Positions 47,521 to 55,814 of a DNA stretch of 64,000 bases are shown here, in pieces (within the stretch, counting starts at the first letter, position 1; the number at the start of each line of letters is the position of its first letter). Source of the stretch: Lumbricus rubellus (lineage: Eukaryota; Annelida; Clitellata; Crassiclitellata; Lumbricidae); assembly GCA_945859605.1 (NCBI GenBank), contig OX243819.1, forward strand, positions 1,195,861 to 1,259,860. Reading direction: 5' to 3'. The notes under the pieces were generated by a model that saw nothing but the letters and a program-made list of their open reading frames with translations, ran no database searches and was not told the DNA's origin. Made by a program: the position numbers and the translations under genes.

Positions 47521-47991
47521 TACAATACAAACGCCCAGATAGAAGAGTGGGTAAAGTCGAATGTTACAGAAGAAGTTTCAGAAATTGCTCAGTTCCCTTG
47601 CCATACGCAAGGAACAGAACGATGTAGGCCTATTCGACTGGTGACTGAAGCGACCGCATCAGTATATGTGGTACCGTGGCAAGAGATGAACTTATTCGTG
47701 CAAGTATTGCAACACGGAAATTGATGAAAGCATTTAACACCAAGGCTGAGTTTCGAATCAAATAACTGCTTCATAAAAGAGTAACAAAGTGCTTTTAGCA
47801 ATATTACGCTTATAGTAATTTCCAAGCCTGAAACGCGAAGAACTTGAGTTGTGCTGGGGCAGCATAAAAAATAATTTTACATTTATAATATTTAAACATG
47901 TTATAATTAACACTGAAATACAACTTTTCCACACCAGGGCAAAACGATTTGTAATTTTTCGAAACGTGCCTAATACGTTCACTCCACCCTA

Positions 47992-48222
47992 CTGAAGAGG
48001 CGACGGTGGTAACGACGAGACAAGAAGGCTGAGACCAAGCTGAGAGTCCGAGGATGTTCCTGCAGTAGTTTCGACTCTCTTTGATGTTGAGCTGTGACAT
48101 TTGGGGTCCATAATCGCTTCCTTTTTCCGCCCACATCAGACAAGACTCACCCGAAGCAGATCGATTCATCGTCCCAAAGTAACCGCTGCCCATCGGATTA
48201 ACACGACATTCAAGTTCAGCAC
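47992..48222 (-). CDS. Exon 4, 5' piece: kringle 1
   Basis: Acceptor TTTGCTAG at the high end. Reads AELECRVNPMGSGYFGTMNR, then ESCLMWAEKGSDYG and ESRNYCRNILGLSAW: first, second and third kringle cysteine regions with the GYFG and NYCRN signatures. The frame then runs into the transposon at 47991. The remaining cysteines lie in 40614-40663. The right target copy CTGAAGAG is 47992-47999. Confidence 0.88.
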
Positions 48223-48579
48223 CTAGCAAAAATAGTTACACACAGTAGGTCTACAGTAACTGTCCAGTACCAAAAAATAAGGCCAGAGTTGCGTCACATC
48301 AAGAAAAGCTGTAAGCATCTTTTAAAGCAATGAATATAGCAAGACATTATTTATAATCCGTAATAAACAATATCACGTATTGGAATTTACGCCGTTTCAT
48401 TTAGAACACTGAAAAATTGCAGAGGAGTCGCATCTCCGTGTTTGTACCAGAGCAGTAACAGCTCAACATCTACGGCCAACTCAGTACATGCACGTTTTCA
48501 ACGCTTTACCCGGTCTTTGTTGCAACTATTTCTGGTGGCAGAAGGAAAATTAGCGGAACAGAGTTAACATGGTCGTTAC
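48223..48579. other. Intron, no gene seen
   Basis: Intron between exons 3 and 4 without a supported frame or repeat. Confidence 0.5.
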
Positions 48580-48921
48580 CGAATTTCTGGCATCGTTGTA
48601 CGATGATGTCATCGACAGCCAATCCGGTGTAGCTGACGTCTCCCCTCCTTCCCTCAATGACAATCTGATAGACTCCGCTGGGCAACTGAGTGAACATGCG
48701 ATTCCATCCGGCCACTGGTTGTCCGAAGGTTCTTGCGACCGTCTGTTCGTCCTTCTCTTCAGAGACGACTATGATTGAGAGGACAGACACATCAACGGAC
48801 GCATCCATCCAGTAGAAGAGTTCAACGCACTGACCGGTTGTGTTCATGTAAGGCGACTGAAGGCGACCAAAGTAACCGAGGCGCTGGTCGGTCGTTAGCA
48901 TCATCTGAAAATGACCGCTTC
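48580..48921 (-). CDS. Exon 3: MAM C-terminal half
   Basis: 342 bp, acceptor TTTTTGCAG, donor TTCG/GTAACG, phase 1/1. Reads GYFGRLQSPYMNTTGQCVEL then FYWMDAS, VAGWNRMFTQLPSGVYQIVI and YTGLAVDDIIVQRC. The 'G-AVDDI...C' ending is diagnostic of MAM. Confidence 0.92.
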
Positions 48922-49047
48922 CTGCAAAAAGAAAAAATCAGACACGTCCAAACATCACCGTTAGAGAATAAAAAAGAGTGAGGTAAAAACTGTCAAAATG
49001 AAAACAGGAAAGTTCTGTGGTAAAGCCTCATGCATGACACTTGAAGC

Positions 49048-49475
49048 CATAGTTGTAAAAACAACTTTTTCCCGTTTTTTATTCTCTCTCGAAAAACGTG
49101 GTTTTTGCGTTTTTTATTTTCTCCATGTTTTTTAAAAAATTTTCTTTAACTTTATTTATTCATTTACTTTGTGTTATTATTTTCTTTAAGTTTAATTTTT
49201 TCTGATATTCTTTTTGTTTTCCGCCAACTCTCAAGGATTCAGCTAACTAAAGTCATTATTAAATAAATTATCATAAATAAATTTTCATCGTTTAAGAGAT
49301 AACCTGCGTGTAGTATTTTCCTAATCAAGGTTTTGAAGGTTAAAATGCGGTTTTAGATGTAGCAAAGGGAAATTATTTTCCGTATCCGGTTTTTATCGTT
49401 TTCTGTGTTTTTTGTGTGAAAAAACGACGTTTTTCCGTTTTTTATTCCGTTTCCATCGTTTTTTTTATATCTACG
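49048..49475. mobile_element. 430-bp hAT-type MITE, copy 3
   Basis: Starts CATAGTTGTAAAAA, ends TTTTTTTTATATCTACG; flanks CTTGAAGC (49040-49047) and CTTTAAGC (49476-49483) are an 8-bp duplication with one change. Same orientation and body as copies at 12726 and 13428, about 36 kb away. Confidence 0.85.
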
Positions 49476-49689
49476 CTTTAAGCAATTCTTGAAAAATGTT
49501 GCGCTTTCAAAGTCATCCTATCACTTTTGTCTATGAATCAAACGCTTGGTATTCTCGAGCAACGCTGCTGAATGGGCATAGAAAAACTGAGTTAAACAGT
49601 TATTGTTTTGGTTTAAATAGAAGAAGTACTGCATTGATAGTAGGCCTAGTAACCATTGCTAGATGTAATTTTACTAAATGCTGGAATAC

Positions 49690-49827
49690 CTAAGTTGAGA
49701 GTATTGTCGACATCGATCGCCGCCAACACGTAGGGTTGTGCTAAGGTCCAGGTCTCAGTGGCAACAGTCGTATCGTTGACCAGAGGACAAAGACCGTCCT
49801 CGAAATTGCAGAAAAATTCAGGTGTTT
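49690..49827 (-). CDS. Exon 2: MAM N-terminal piece
   Basis: 138 bp, acceptor AATTTTAG, donor TTAG/GTATTC, phase 1/1. Reads TPEFFCNFEDGLCPLVNDTT then ETWTLAQP: C-x-FEDGLCPL...W is a textbook MAM opening. With exon 3 it forms the first MAM domain. Confidence 0.9.
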
Positions 49828-50197
49828 CTAAAATTAACAAAAAAGGAAAAATCATTATCGCTTCTCTTGTCTTCCTTTCAGTCATAACCCCAATTACCAA
49901 AAAGAGACCATGCTGCCCTTTGTGCTTACACACAAGAACTATTGCAACAAATGAACATCAATTTGTATTTGGCGATCAAAACAGCTGAACAATTCAACTG
50001 AAAAATATTAAAAATCGACATTTACAATTGCAAAATAAATTAGCTTGATGTCAACAATACTCCTATAATGTTTTAAATCAATCAAAAAGATTTAGTCCGT
50101 AACCTATTTTCTAGATAAGAGTTACGACGAGACCTCCGATACTTGCTGTATTATGATTGTTATCTTCTTATTAACTAAGACTTAGCCTACTTTACGC

Positions 50198-50537
50198 CAG
50201 GGGTGTCAAATCTTTTTTAGTGGCGGGCCAGTTTGATCATCTTTTAACAAGTGGCGGGCCAGTGTGAACATTTTCTAGCAAGTGGCGGGCCAGGGTGTCG
50301 AAGCTCCTGAGCAAAATTGGGTAGTCATGTGAAACGGAGCTCCGGGCTTGGTCAGCCAATTCCCAGAAAAGTCCAAATATTGGGAAAAGATCCTTATTCA
50401 ATGTCCACTTTTCGCTTCTTATTAAATTTTGACAACATTTTAAATAATTGTTTAATCTTTATGGAAGGCTCTGCGGGCCCGGAAAAAATCGTCGGCGGGC
50501 CAAAAATGGCCCACGGGCCAGCTCTTTGACACCTCTG
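50198..50537. mobile_element. 340-bp hAT-type MITE
   Basis: CAGGGGTGTCAAA at the left, TTTGACACCTCTG at the right, 8-bp duplication CTTTACGC at 50190-50197 and 50538-50545. The body repeats GTGGCGGGCCAG three times near the left end. No frame. Confidence 0.93.
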
Positions 50538-50699
50538 CTTTACGCAGTTGATTTTTGCTTCAAATTGTTCATAAAAAATATGCAGGTGCAACGTGAAGAT
50601 AAACTTCAAGCAAATAGACACAGAAATGCCAGGAGAAGAGCCGTTAGAACTTAGAGATGTAGATGTTTGAGTAAGAGTCAGCGAGTTTAGAGGCGCTTC

Positions 50700-50885
50700 T
50701 CAAAGACATAAGCTACAGCTATTTTAGGCAAAGAATAAGTGCTGAAGTCGACTCCGTTGCCCGAGATATCAACGAGGAATGTGCGAGAGCCAACGACTGT
50801 ACTAAATTGAGCCTCAATCAAAGGATTAGTAGCAGAAGATCTCAGACAGCGGGGTGTGATGTACGAAGAAGCTTGTGATTGAATG
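50700..50885 (-). other. Unassigned open block, possible extra exon
   Basis: A minus-strand frame reads SYITPRCLRSSATNPLIEAQ, FLVDISGNGVDFSTYSLPK and IAVAYVFEK before a stop. The composition looks like a beta-rich extracellular domain, and the possible acceptor CACAAG would enter in phase 1. No donor restores phase 1, and exons 1 and 2 already join in frame, so I do not include it in the gene. Confidence 0.25.
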
Positions 50886-51083
50886 TGAGTATAGCCTACG
50901 CTTAGGCTACAATTGCAAGTATAAGGGTTTTATGGGCAGTTCAACTCAAATCATGTTCTGAATTCAACAGGAAGCCTATGCCATTTTGTCGGCAAATGAG
51001 CACTTTTTGAGACAATTTAAAACATCATGGACCATTTTTCAACGCAAAATAGGGCTCATTGCTGATACATGAGTATTCCTTAC

Positions 51084-51462
51084 TGAGGCTTCGTTTCCGT
51101 CTATAGAATTCGATTCCATTGTCTTCGGTTGAACAGTTGACAGCAGCCGAGTTGGATGCAGTGGAGCGAGGCAGCCATTCGCCCGTGTAGGAGCTGATGA
51201 TACAGGTGCGATTGATTCGGTTGAAGAGGAACGAGCTACATTGTGTATCAAACATGTTTGAACACAGACTCCGACAGACAGATCGCGTCGCTTCTCCCAC
51301 GAGAATGTTGCTCGCAGTGAATACATCCGGAATGACGCAGATCCCAGAGTATAGCAAGTATTCGTCGAAATTAACTATTGACAGAAGAACACACAACAGA
51401 AACAAGACGGTGTTAGATATCAAAATCAATCTAATGCAGTTTATCTTCATTCCACTATGCAT
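51084..51462 (-). CDS. Exon 1: signal peptide and PAN/apple domain
   Basis: First coding exon. Two in-frame Met codons (51462, 51450) precede a hydrophobic signal segment (LILISNTVLFLLCVLLSIV). Then comes a PAN/apple-type module: FTASNILVGE, CRSLCSNMFDTQCSSFLFNR and TCIISSYTGEWLP, with cysteines at PAN-like spacing, followed by FYRRKRS, a possible basic cleavage site. Donor CTCA/GTAAGG leaves phase 1. The protein is therefore secreted or type I membrane, starting here. Confidence 0.8.
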
Positions 51463-52215
51463 TCTATATAAATGTTCGATTACAATTACAATTACAATTC
51501 TGTCTTTTCTTTCAGAACATATTCATGTGCATGATGTTTTGTATTGGAGACTGTCAATCCATAATTATGAATAAAATGTTATAATGAAGCTAGACTCAAA
51601 TTACCAGAATTATTATTAACTTAGTTTTTTTTTACATTTTAATATAAAAAAAATTCGTGATAGCCCCATATGTAATGTTTCATGCACAAAATGCACAATG
51701 ACTTATAGCATGTGCCACGGTTAAGTGTTGTACCGTACCTTTTACACCTTTTACGTAGCCTACCCTTCAAAAAGCTACGTTAAAATACGTACGTACCTTT
51801 CAAACAATAAAATACGTACCATACGTACCCTCGAGCTATGGGTAATAGGCCCTATTCACATTAATCGGCGAAATCCAGATTCACTTTTGGAAAGCACGAA
51901 GAACATTATCATAATTATTATGCAGCTGAGGAAGGCTACGAAAAATTCATGGGATTATAATCAAAAACTCATTGTACAGATGTGCATGTATTTATATTAT
52001 AAATTCTCTTACCAGTATCATTTGTTTGCAAAGATTTGCTCCCGTATTGGGACATCATCAAGTCGTGCAGACCATTTTCATGCAATGCTGTCAATCTAGA
52101 GAATGCAGATAAGATTATCATTATTGTATTGCATTCGATACGTTAGGTAGGCTACTTCACTGGCTACCTAGCTGTTCGCCAGCGTATTGAGTTCAGCGTA
52201 TGCTTTGGTAGGGCA
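51463..52215. other. Upstream region of the MAM/kringle gene
   Basis: AT-rich sequence 5' of the first exon. A small ATTACA triplication lies at 51479-51497. No clear TATA box is placed at a fitting distance that I can defend, and no other gene is seen. Confidence 0.4.
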
Positions 52216-52497
52216 ATGTCGTCAGGGCCTCGCCCCAATTTACCTCCGAGAGCTATGCAGCCTTACATTAGGTATCCAAGGAGTTGTCAGCTACGCTCTG
52301 CTGACAAGGGAGTCCTCTTGGTTCTTTTTGCTCGTACTGCTACCATGAAAAATCGAGCCGTTTCTGTGGTTTGTCCAGCGGGCTGGAATGGCCTTCCTTT
52401 TGAGCTGCACCTACAACCTGGGACTCTGCCAGGATCGTTCCTTACTAAACTTAAAACTGTGCCTCTGAGTAGCTTTTTACCTGGGTAAAACCGACTT
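52216..52497 (+). pseudogene. LINE ORF2 C-terminal fragment
   Basis: Open block reads CQLRSADKGVLLVLFARTAT then RAVSVVCPAGWNGLPFEL and ends LTKLKTVPLSSFLPG. The 'R-A-SVV-PA-WN-LP' pattern is the common C-terminal end of CR1/L2-type non-LTR elements. Upstream parts are missing. Confidence 0.65.
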
Positions 52498-53215
52498 TTA
52501 CTGTAGGAAATTATTTGCTCGTTGTTTGATTGATATTGTAATCAGTCCAACTTTTATTTTGGCAAGTTAGAATCATTCTAATCATTCTGATCATTCTATT
52601 TCGGCAGCAACAATTTTTCATCAACATAACTTAGGCTATATTTTATTTTAAATCATTTTCATCAATCCCACTTGTATTTAGCAAAAAATTCTTTTCGTCA
52701 ACCTGATTCATATACACCAAACTGGTCACCAGTAGGCTACTGTAGAAACTATTTTACAACATTTCTCGAAATTTACGACAATGACAATATTATGACAATG
52801 AAGAGAAATTAGAGAATTAGAAAGAAGAGGACAGAATTAATAAGAGAAGCGTAACGTGGATGACTAAGCTTATAATAATAAAGAAAAACATGACAGCACG
52901 TAAGCTGTTGATAAAGTAAACCAATTTATCATGATTTTGTGTGGAATTATTGAGGGACTTTGTCATGTGTGGAATTGTTTAACCCATTAATGACCAAACT
53001 TTTTGTTTTAAAAAACATTTTATTTTGGGGTTAATTGCAATGACAGTAGATGTAAAATTAATTCTTTGGGAATTTTTTCATTGAAGAAACAATTAGCTAA
53101 TAAATGAGTTTAAATGGTGCTAAAGGATTTTCTGGGATTTTTTTCATTGAAGAAAAAAGCCAGTTAAAATAGGGTTTAAACCAGTTAAATTCTTAGTCTT
53201 TTTAATTTTCTAGGG
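52498..53215. other. Boundary region between host sequence and virus-like element
   Basis: AT-rich, non-coding. TTTTTTCATTGAAGAAA occurs twice (about 53078 and 53137) and CCAGTTAAA twice (53161 and 53181). The left end of the Polinton-like element should be in or near this stretch, but without the right end I cannot define the terminal repeat. Confidence 0.5.
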
Positions 53216-53230
53216 GTCTTTTATTATTTC

Positions 53231-53421
53231 CTGAGGGGGGTGCTCGGTAGTACAGTGGTTAGCGCGCTGGACTGTCGACCAAGAGGTCGGGGGTTCAATT
53301 CCCCGCCGGGGCAGAAATTTGTAACGAGATTTCTGTTCCTCTAGCCGACTCAGCTATGATGAGTACACGGTCAGTGGATGATGAGACGGCGAGGGAGAGG
53401 ATTGGTCACCGCCCTTTGGAA
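53231..53421 (+). mobile_element. tRNA-derived SINE with 15-bp target duplication
   Basis: Head GGTGCTCGGTAGTACAGTGG (box A) and GGGGGTTCAATTCCCCGCC (box B) resemble a tRNA, possibly tRNA-Asp; the body has GATGAGTACACGGTCAGTGG. It is flanked by GTCTTTTATTATTTC at 53216-53230 and 53422-53436. The insertion lies 14 bp past the stop codon of the last viral gene, so it is younger than the virus-like element. Confidence 0.9.
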
Positions 53422-53450
53422 GTCTTTTATTATTTCGATCACCAAGGAAA

Positions 53451-54524
53451 TTAAGGTCGTAAGAATACTGCCGAAAAGTCTCTAGCGAATATATTTAGTG
53501 CGATGTGTGAATAAACGAATATCTCGAGAAAATCGGTGTTGGTTACAAAAACTATGCTACAACCGGTTGAATTGTTATGCGCAGCTCCCGTACCCGCTCC
53601 GCCCGCAATTTGCATGTAATTCGCTCCATTTTTATACAGGTAGACGTTACCATGAGCGGTATTAGTGTCACAAAATTCTATATACGTCGAAACCAAATAG
53701 TATCCGGCTTTTCCGGGAGTGACACGAGTCAGTCTCGTACTTATACCAGCATCGGTTTGGAATCTTACACTATCGAAAGAAACTCTTGTGTGAGTTTTAG
53801 CGTCTATGGCTTGACGAGTTAAAGAATGAATGCTAAGCGCGGGACCGATTGTGATAGAATCTACATACTGCTTCGTAGCTGCATCGCTGGCGCTGTTGGG
53901 ATTGTGTAGACCTGTAATGTAACCATCATGCATAAAGATGGTTGTATGCACATTTATTTGAGATGAAATATTGTATTGCGTCGACTTAACCATCTCTAAC
54001 ATGATTTCATTGTTTATTCTAAAACGAAATCCATCCATCGATTGTAATGTAATAGGATTGTTTAACGAACATTGTAGTTTATTTCGTATACTACCTAAGA
54101 AAATAGTGAATTCTTTATTATCTCCTCTCAAGTCCTTACAACCCATTGAACGCAGACGATCGAAGCCAACGTTTAAGAATAGATCACCAGTCATTGTATC
54201 ACCAGTCTTAGACACCTTCAATGTAACTTGTTCATTAACGTATTTCTTATTCGTCAAATGATTATCGTTGGACGGTGAATCGTCGTGATTCGTTATCAAA
54301 TCAATAGCTTGACCTCGACTTAAGGCTTCATCCATTCCTGCTGTCGAAGTGTTCGTTGTAGGTAGTCCTTTAATTTTGTGACCACCCATTTTTAAATTTC
54401 CAGTCACTGGATTTGCTCCATCCAATCGAAGAAAACTCTCATTTATTTGACTAAGAGTAACACCTCCAGCGATTACTCTTTGTGATGAACTAACATCGGT
54501 GTGACCGAATTTATCGACGGGCAT
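53451..54524 (-). CDS. Fibre-like protein 1 with C1q-like head
   Basis: 357 residues. Residues 1-98 are an anchor shared at roughly 80% identity with the neighbouring gene (FGHT, RVIAGGVTLSQ, FLRLDG, NLKM-GH-IKGLP, TNKKYV). The middle has phage-fibre-like words (SKTGDTMTGDL, DAATKQYVDS). The last ~110 residues (VRFQTDAG, TPGKAGYYLVSTYIEF, NVYLYKNGANY, DFSAVFLRP) have the jelly-roll pattern of C1q/TNF-like domains. I infer a trimeric spike that binds the host surface. Start chosen at MPVDKFGHT directly after a TATATAAA box. Confidence 0.8.
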   Translation of the reverse strand: MPVDKFGHTDVSSSQRVIAGGVTLSQINESFLRLDGANPVTGNLKMGGHKIKGLPTTNTSTAGMDEALSRGQAIDLITNHDDSPSNDNHLTNKKYVNEQVTLKVSKTGDTMTGDLFLNVGFDRLRSMGCKDLRGDNKEFTIFLGSIRNKLQCSLNNPITLQSMDGFRFRINNEIMLEMVKSTQYNISSQINVHTTIFMHDGYITGLHNPNSASDAATKQYVDSITIGPALSIHSLTRQAIDAKTHTRVSFDSVRFQTDAGISTRLTRVTPGKAGYYLVSTYIEFCDTNTAHGNVYLYKNGANYMQIAGGAGTGAAHNNSTGCSIVFVTNTDFLEIFVYSHIALNIFARDFSAVFLRP

Positions 54525-54552
54525 TTTATATATAATAATAATTTTTAATGCA
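54525..54552 (-). promoter_or_regulatory. AT box before fibre 1
   Basis: On the minus strand CATTAAAAATTATTATTATA then TATAAA ends directly at the ATG. It closely matches the leader of fibre 2 (55350-55383), so gene and leader were duplicated together. Confidence 0.65.
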
Positions 54553-54554
54553 GA

Positions 54555-55349
54555 TTAGTCATCGTATACATATAATTGCATTACCTGAATCTGACGATTA
54601 GCTTCCACTCCCCTTGCTATAGATATAACTCTGTAATATTGATACGCATCCGTAGTATTAATATTAAAAAATGTCAGACCAACCCCTGAAAACGATGATT
54701 TAGTAAGACCAAACCCGTTAGACGATGAAGAAAAACGTAAGTCTACAAACACTACTCCATCATTGCTAGCGAATAAATCGAAAATAGATAAATTATCGGT
54801 GTTCAACGCAATTCTCCAAATTTTAACTGGCTCAGGACATTTAATTTGTAACCAAGCAGCTGTATCATCACCCGAAATCCAAGCTGCGTTAAAATCATTA
54901 GTAAAAGCATGGTAGGCTTTGCTTTGGAAATAACAATCACTGGCACTAGCAACGAATCCTGTCACACTTTCATCAGCTTCCAAGGGAGGAATATACCCAA
55001 CACGACACTTTTTCAGAGATTTATCGACGTAATTCTTTGTAGCAGCATCTTGTTCATCAACGTATTTCTTATTCGTCAAATGATTATCGTTGGACGGAGA
55101 ATCGTTGTGATTCGTTATCAAATCAATGGCTTGTCCCCTACTTAAAGCTTCATCCATTCCGGCTGTCGAAGTATTCGTTACTGGGAGACCTTTTATCACA
55201 TGTCCATTCATTTTTAAATTTCCAGTCGGCAGATTTGTCCCATCCAATCGAAGAAAATTAGCATTTACTTGGCTAAGAGTAACACCTCCAGCGATTACTC
55301 TTCGTGATGTTCCTCCAGCAGCGGTGTGACCAAATTTATCGATAGGCAT
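54555..55349 (-). CDS. Fibre-like protein 2 with discoidin-like head
   Basis: 264 residues from MPIDKFGHT. An upstream Met at 55463 is in frame, but it lies inside the protease gene and is rejected. Residues 1-99 are the shared anchor. The C-terminal ~140 residues read ASDCYFQSKAYHAFTNDFNA, then AAWLQIKCPEPVKIWRIAL, YYRVISIARGV and VMQLYVYD, the pattern of F5/8 type C (discoidin) domains, which bind glycans or lipids. The head differs completely from fibre 1. Confidence 0.8.
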   Translation of the reverse strand: MPIDKFGHTAAGGTSRRVIAGGVTLSQVNANFLRLDGTNLPTGNLKMNGHVIKGLPVTNTSTAGMDEALSRGQAIDLITNHNDSPSNDNHLTNKKYVDEQDAATKNYVDKSLKKCRVGYIPPLEADESVTGFVASASDCYFQSKAYHAFTNDFNAAWISGDDTAAWLQIKCPEPVKIWRIALNTDNLSIFDLFASNDGVVFVDLRFSSSSNGFGLTKSSFSGVGLTFFNINTTDAYQYYRVISIARGVEANRQIQVMQLYVYDD

Positions 55350-55383
55350 TTTATATATATATTTATATATAATAATTTTTAAT
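55350..55383 (-). promoter_or_regulatory. AT box before fibre 2, overlapping the protease stop
   Basis: Minus strand: CATTAAAAATTATTATATAT then AAATATATATAAA, then ATG. The protease stop TAA (55379-55381) is part of the TTAAAAATT element. Confidence 0.65.
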
Positions 55384-55813
55384 GCAAGCCGTTTATAACT
55401 TCTTGGAAATTCATTCCATCGTTCATCGTCTTCTTTAAGACATACAGACACAAATGGCCGCAAAACACTTCGTTATCCGGCTGTATTCGCTCGCTGTTAT
55501 ATAACACTGGACGGCGTAAATACTTTATCAGTTCCAGAGGGGGAGGAAGGCCGTAACTATCGAAATATATTTTCTCATTACCGCTCTTTAAGAAAGCGCA
55601 CCAATGCTGACCGGTTCCTTTAGAATCGTCTAGATTCAATATCCCACATTCAATCCGTCTAGGTTTATTCGGCAGCTCGTCTCGCACGAAAACGCCTCTA
55701 AAATTCGGAATATTCAGCTTCTTCGCGGCATCCAATAATTCAAAATTCGTTAACGGATGATTTGGAAGAACTACGCCTTCGACATCGATGTTTTTCACAG
55801 TTGCAGAACTCAT
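55379..55813 (-). CDS. Adenain-like cysteine protease
   Basis: 144 residues from MSSATVKN (the four-residue upstream Met at 55825 overlaps the HNH gene and is less likely). Catalytic triad candidates: His70 (GTGQHWCAF), Asp85 (IYFDSYGLPPP) and Cys118 (FCGHLCLYVL), with Gln111 before it. This is the Ulp1/adenain-type arrangement found in adenoviruses and Polinton-type elements, where it matures capsid precursors. It is short compared with adenovirus proteases (about 200). Likely targets: GG sites in the protein at 61969-62325. Confidence 0.9.
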   Translation of the reverse strand: MSSATVKNIDVEGVVLPNHPLTNFELLDAAKKLNIPNFRGVFVRDELPNKPRRIECGILNLDDSKGTGQHWCAFLKSGNEKIYFDSYGLPPPLELIKYLRRPVLYNSERIQPDNEVFCGHLCLYVLKKTMNDGMNFQEVINGLH

Positions 55814-55814
55814 T

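Larger units (their letters stand above)
40664..47991. mobile_element. 7.3-kb DNA transposon inserted in kringle exon 4
   Basis: Ends TAGGGTGGAGTG and CACTCCACCCTA are perfect 12-bp inverted repeats. Beyond them, imperfect inverted similarity runs on for about 130 bp (CCCTGGTGT, AAGTTGTATT, GCTGCCCCA in both arms). 8-bp duplications CTGAAGAG lie at 40656-40663 and 47992-47999, hAT-like. Inside: a TATG microsatellite, a nested 358-bp MITE, purine-rich repeats, unassigned transposon protein pieces (45950-46945) and a LINE fragment. No intact transposase. Confidence 0.92.
8237..51462 (-). other. Large secreted or membrane MAM/kringle/LDLa/PAN gene (23 exons seen)
   Basis: Twenty-three exon candidates with AG/GT borders can be read in order on the minus strand. 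Chaining them keeps one open frame of about 1816 codons, with every junction phase matching (mostly phase 1, two phase 0). Order: signal peptide, PAN, MAM, kringle, LDLa, then a run of about nine MAM or MAM-like units with a second kringle near the end. The set resembles MAM- and LDLa-containing adhesion or receptor proteins, but PAN plus kringles is an unusual mix, so I give no symbol. The 3' end is not reached; no transmembrane segment is seen. One kringle exon is split by a transposon (40664-47991), so this haplotype may be null. Confidence 0.75.

Noticed and set aside
53245..53320. Functional tRNA-Asp gene
   Set aside because: The boxes fit, but the anticodon stem pairs poorly and the block is the head of a SINE with a 15-bp target duplication.
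55350..55463. Upstream Met giving fibre 2 an extra 38 residues
   Set aside because: The extension lies in the protease gene and lacks the AT box and similarity to fibre 1, which both begin at the MP[VI]DKFGHT start.
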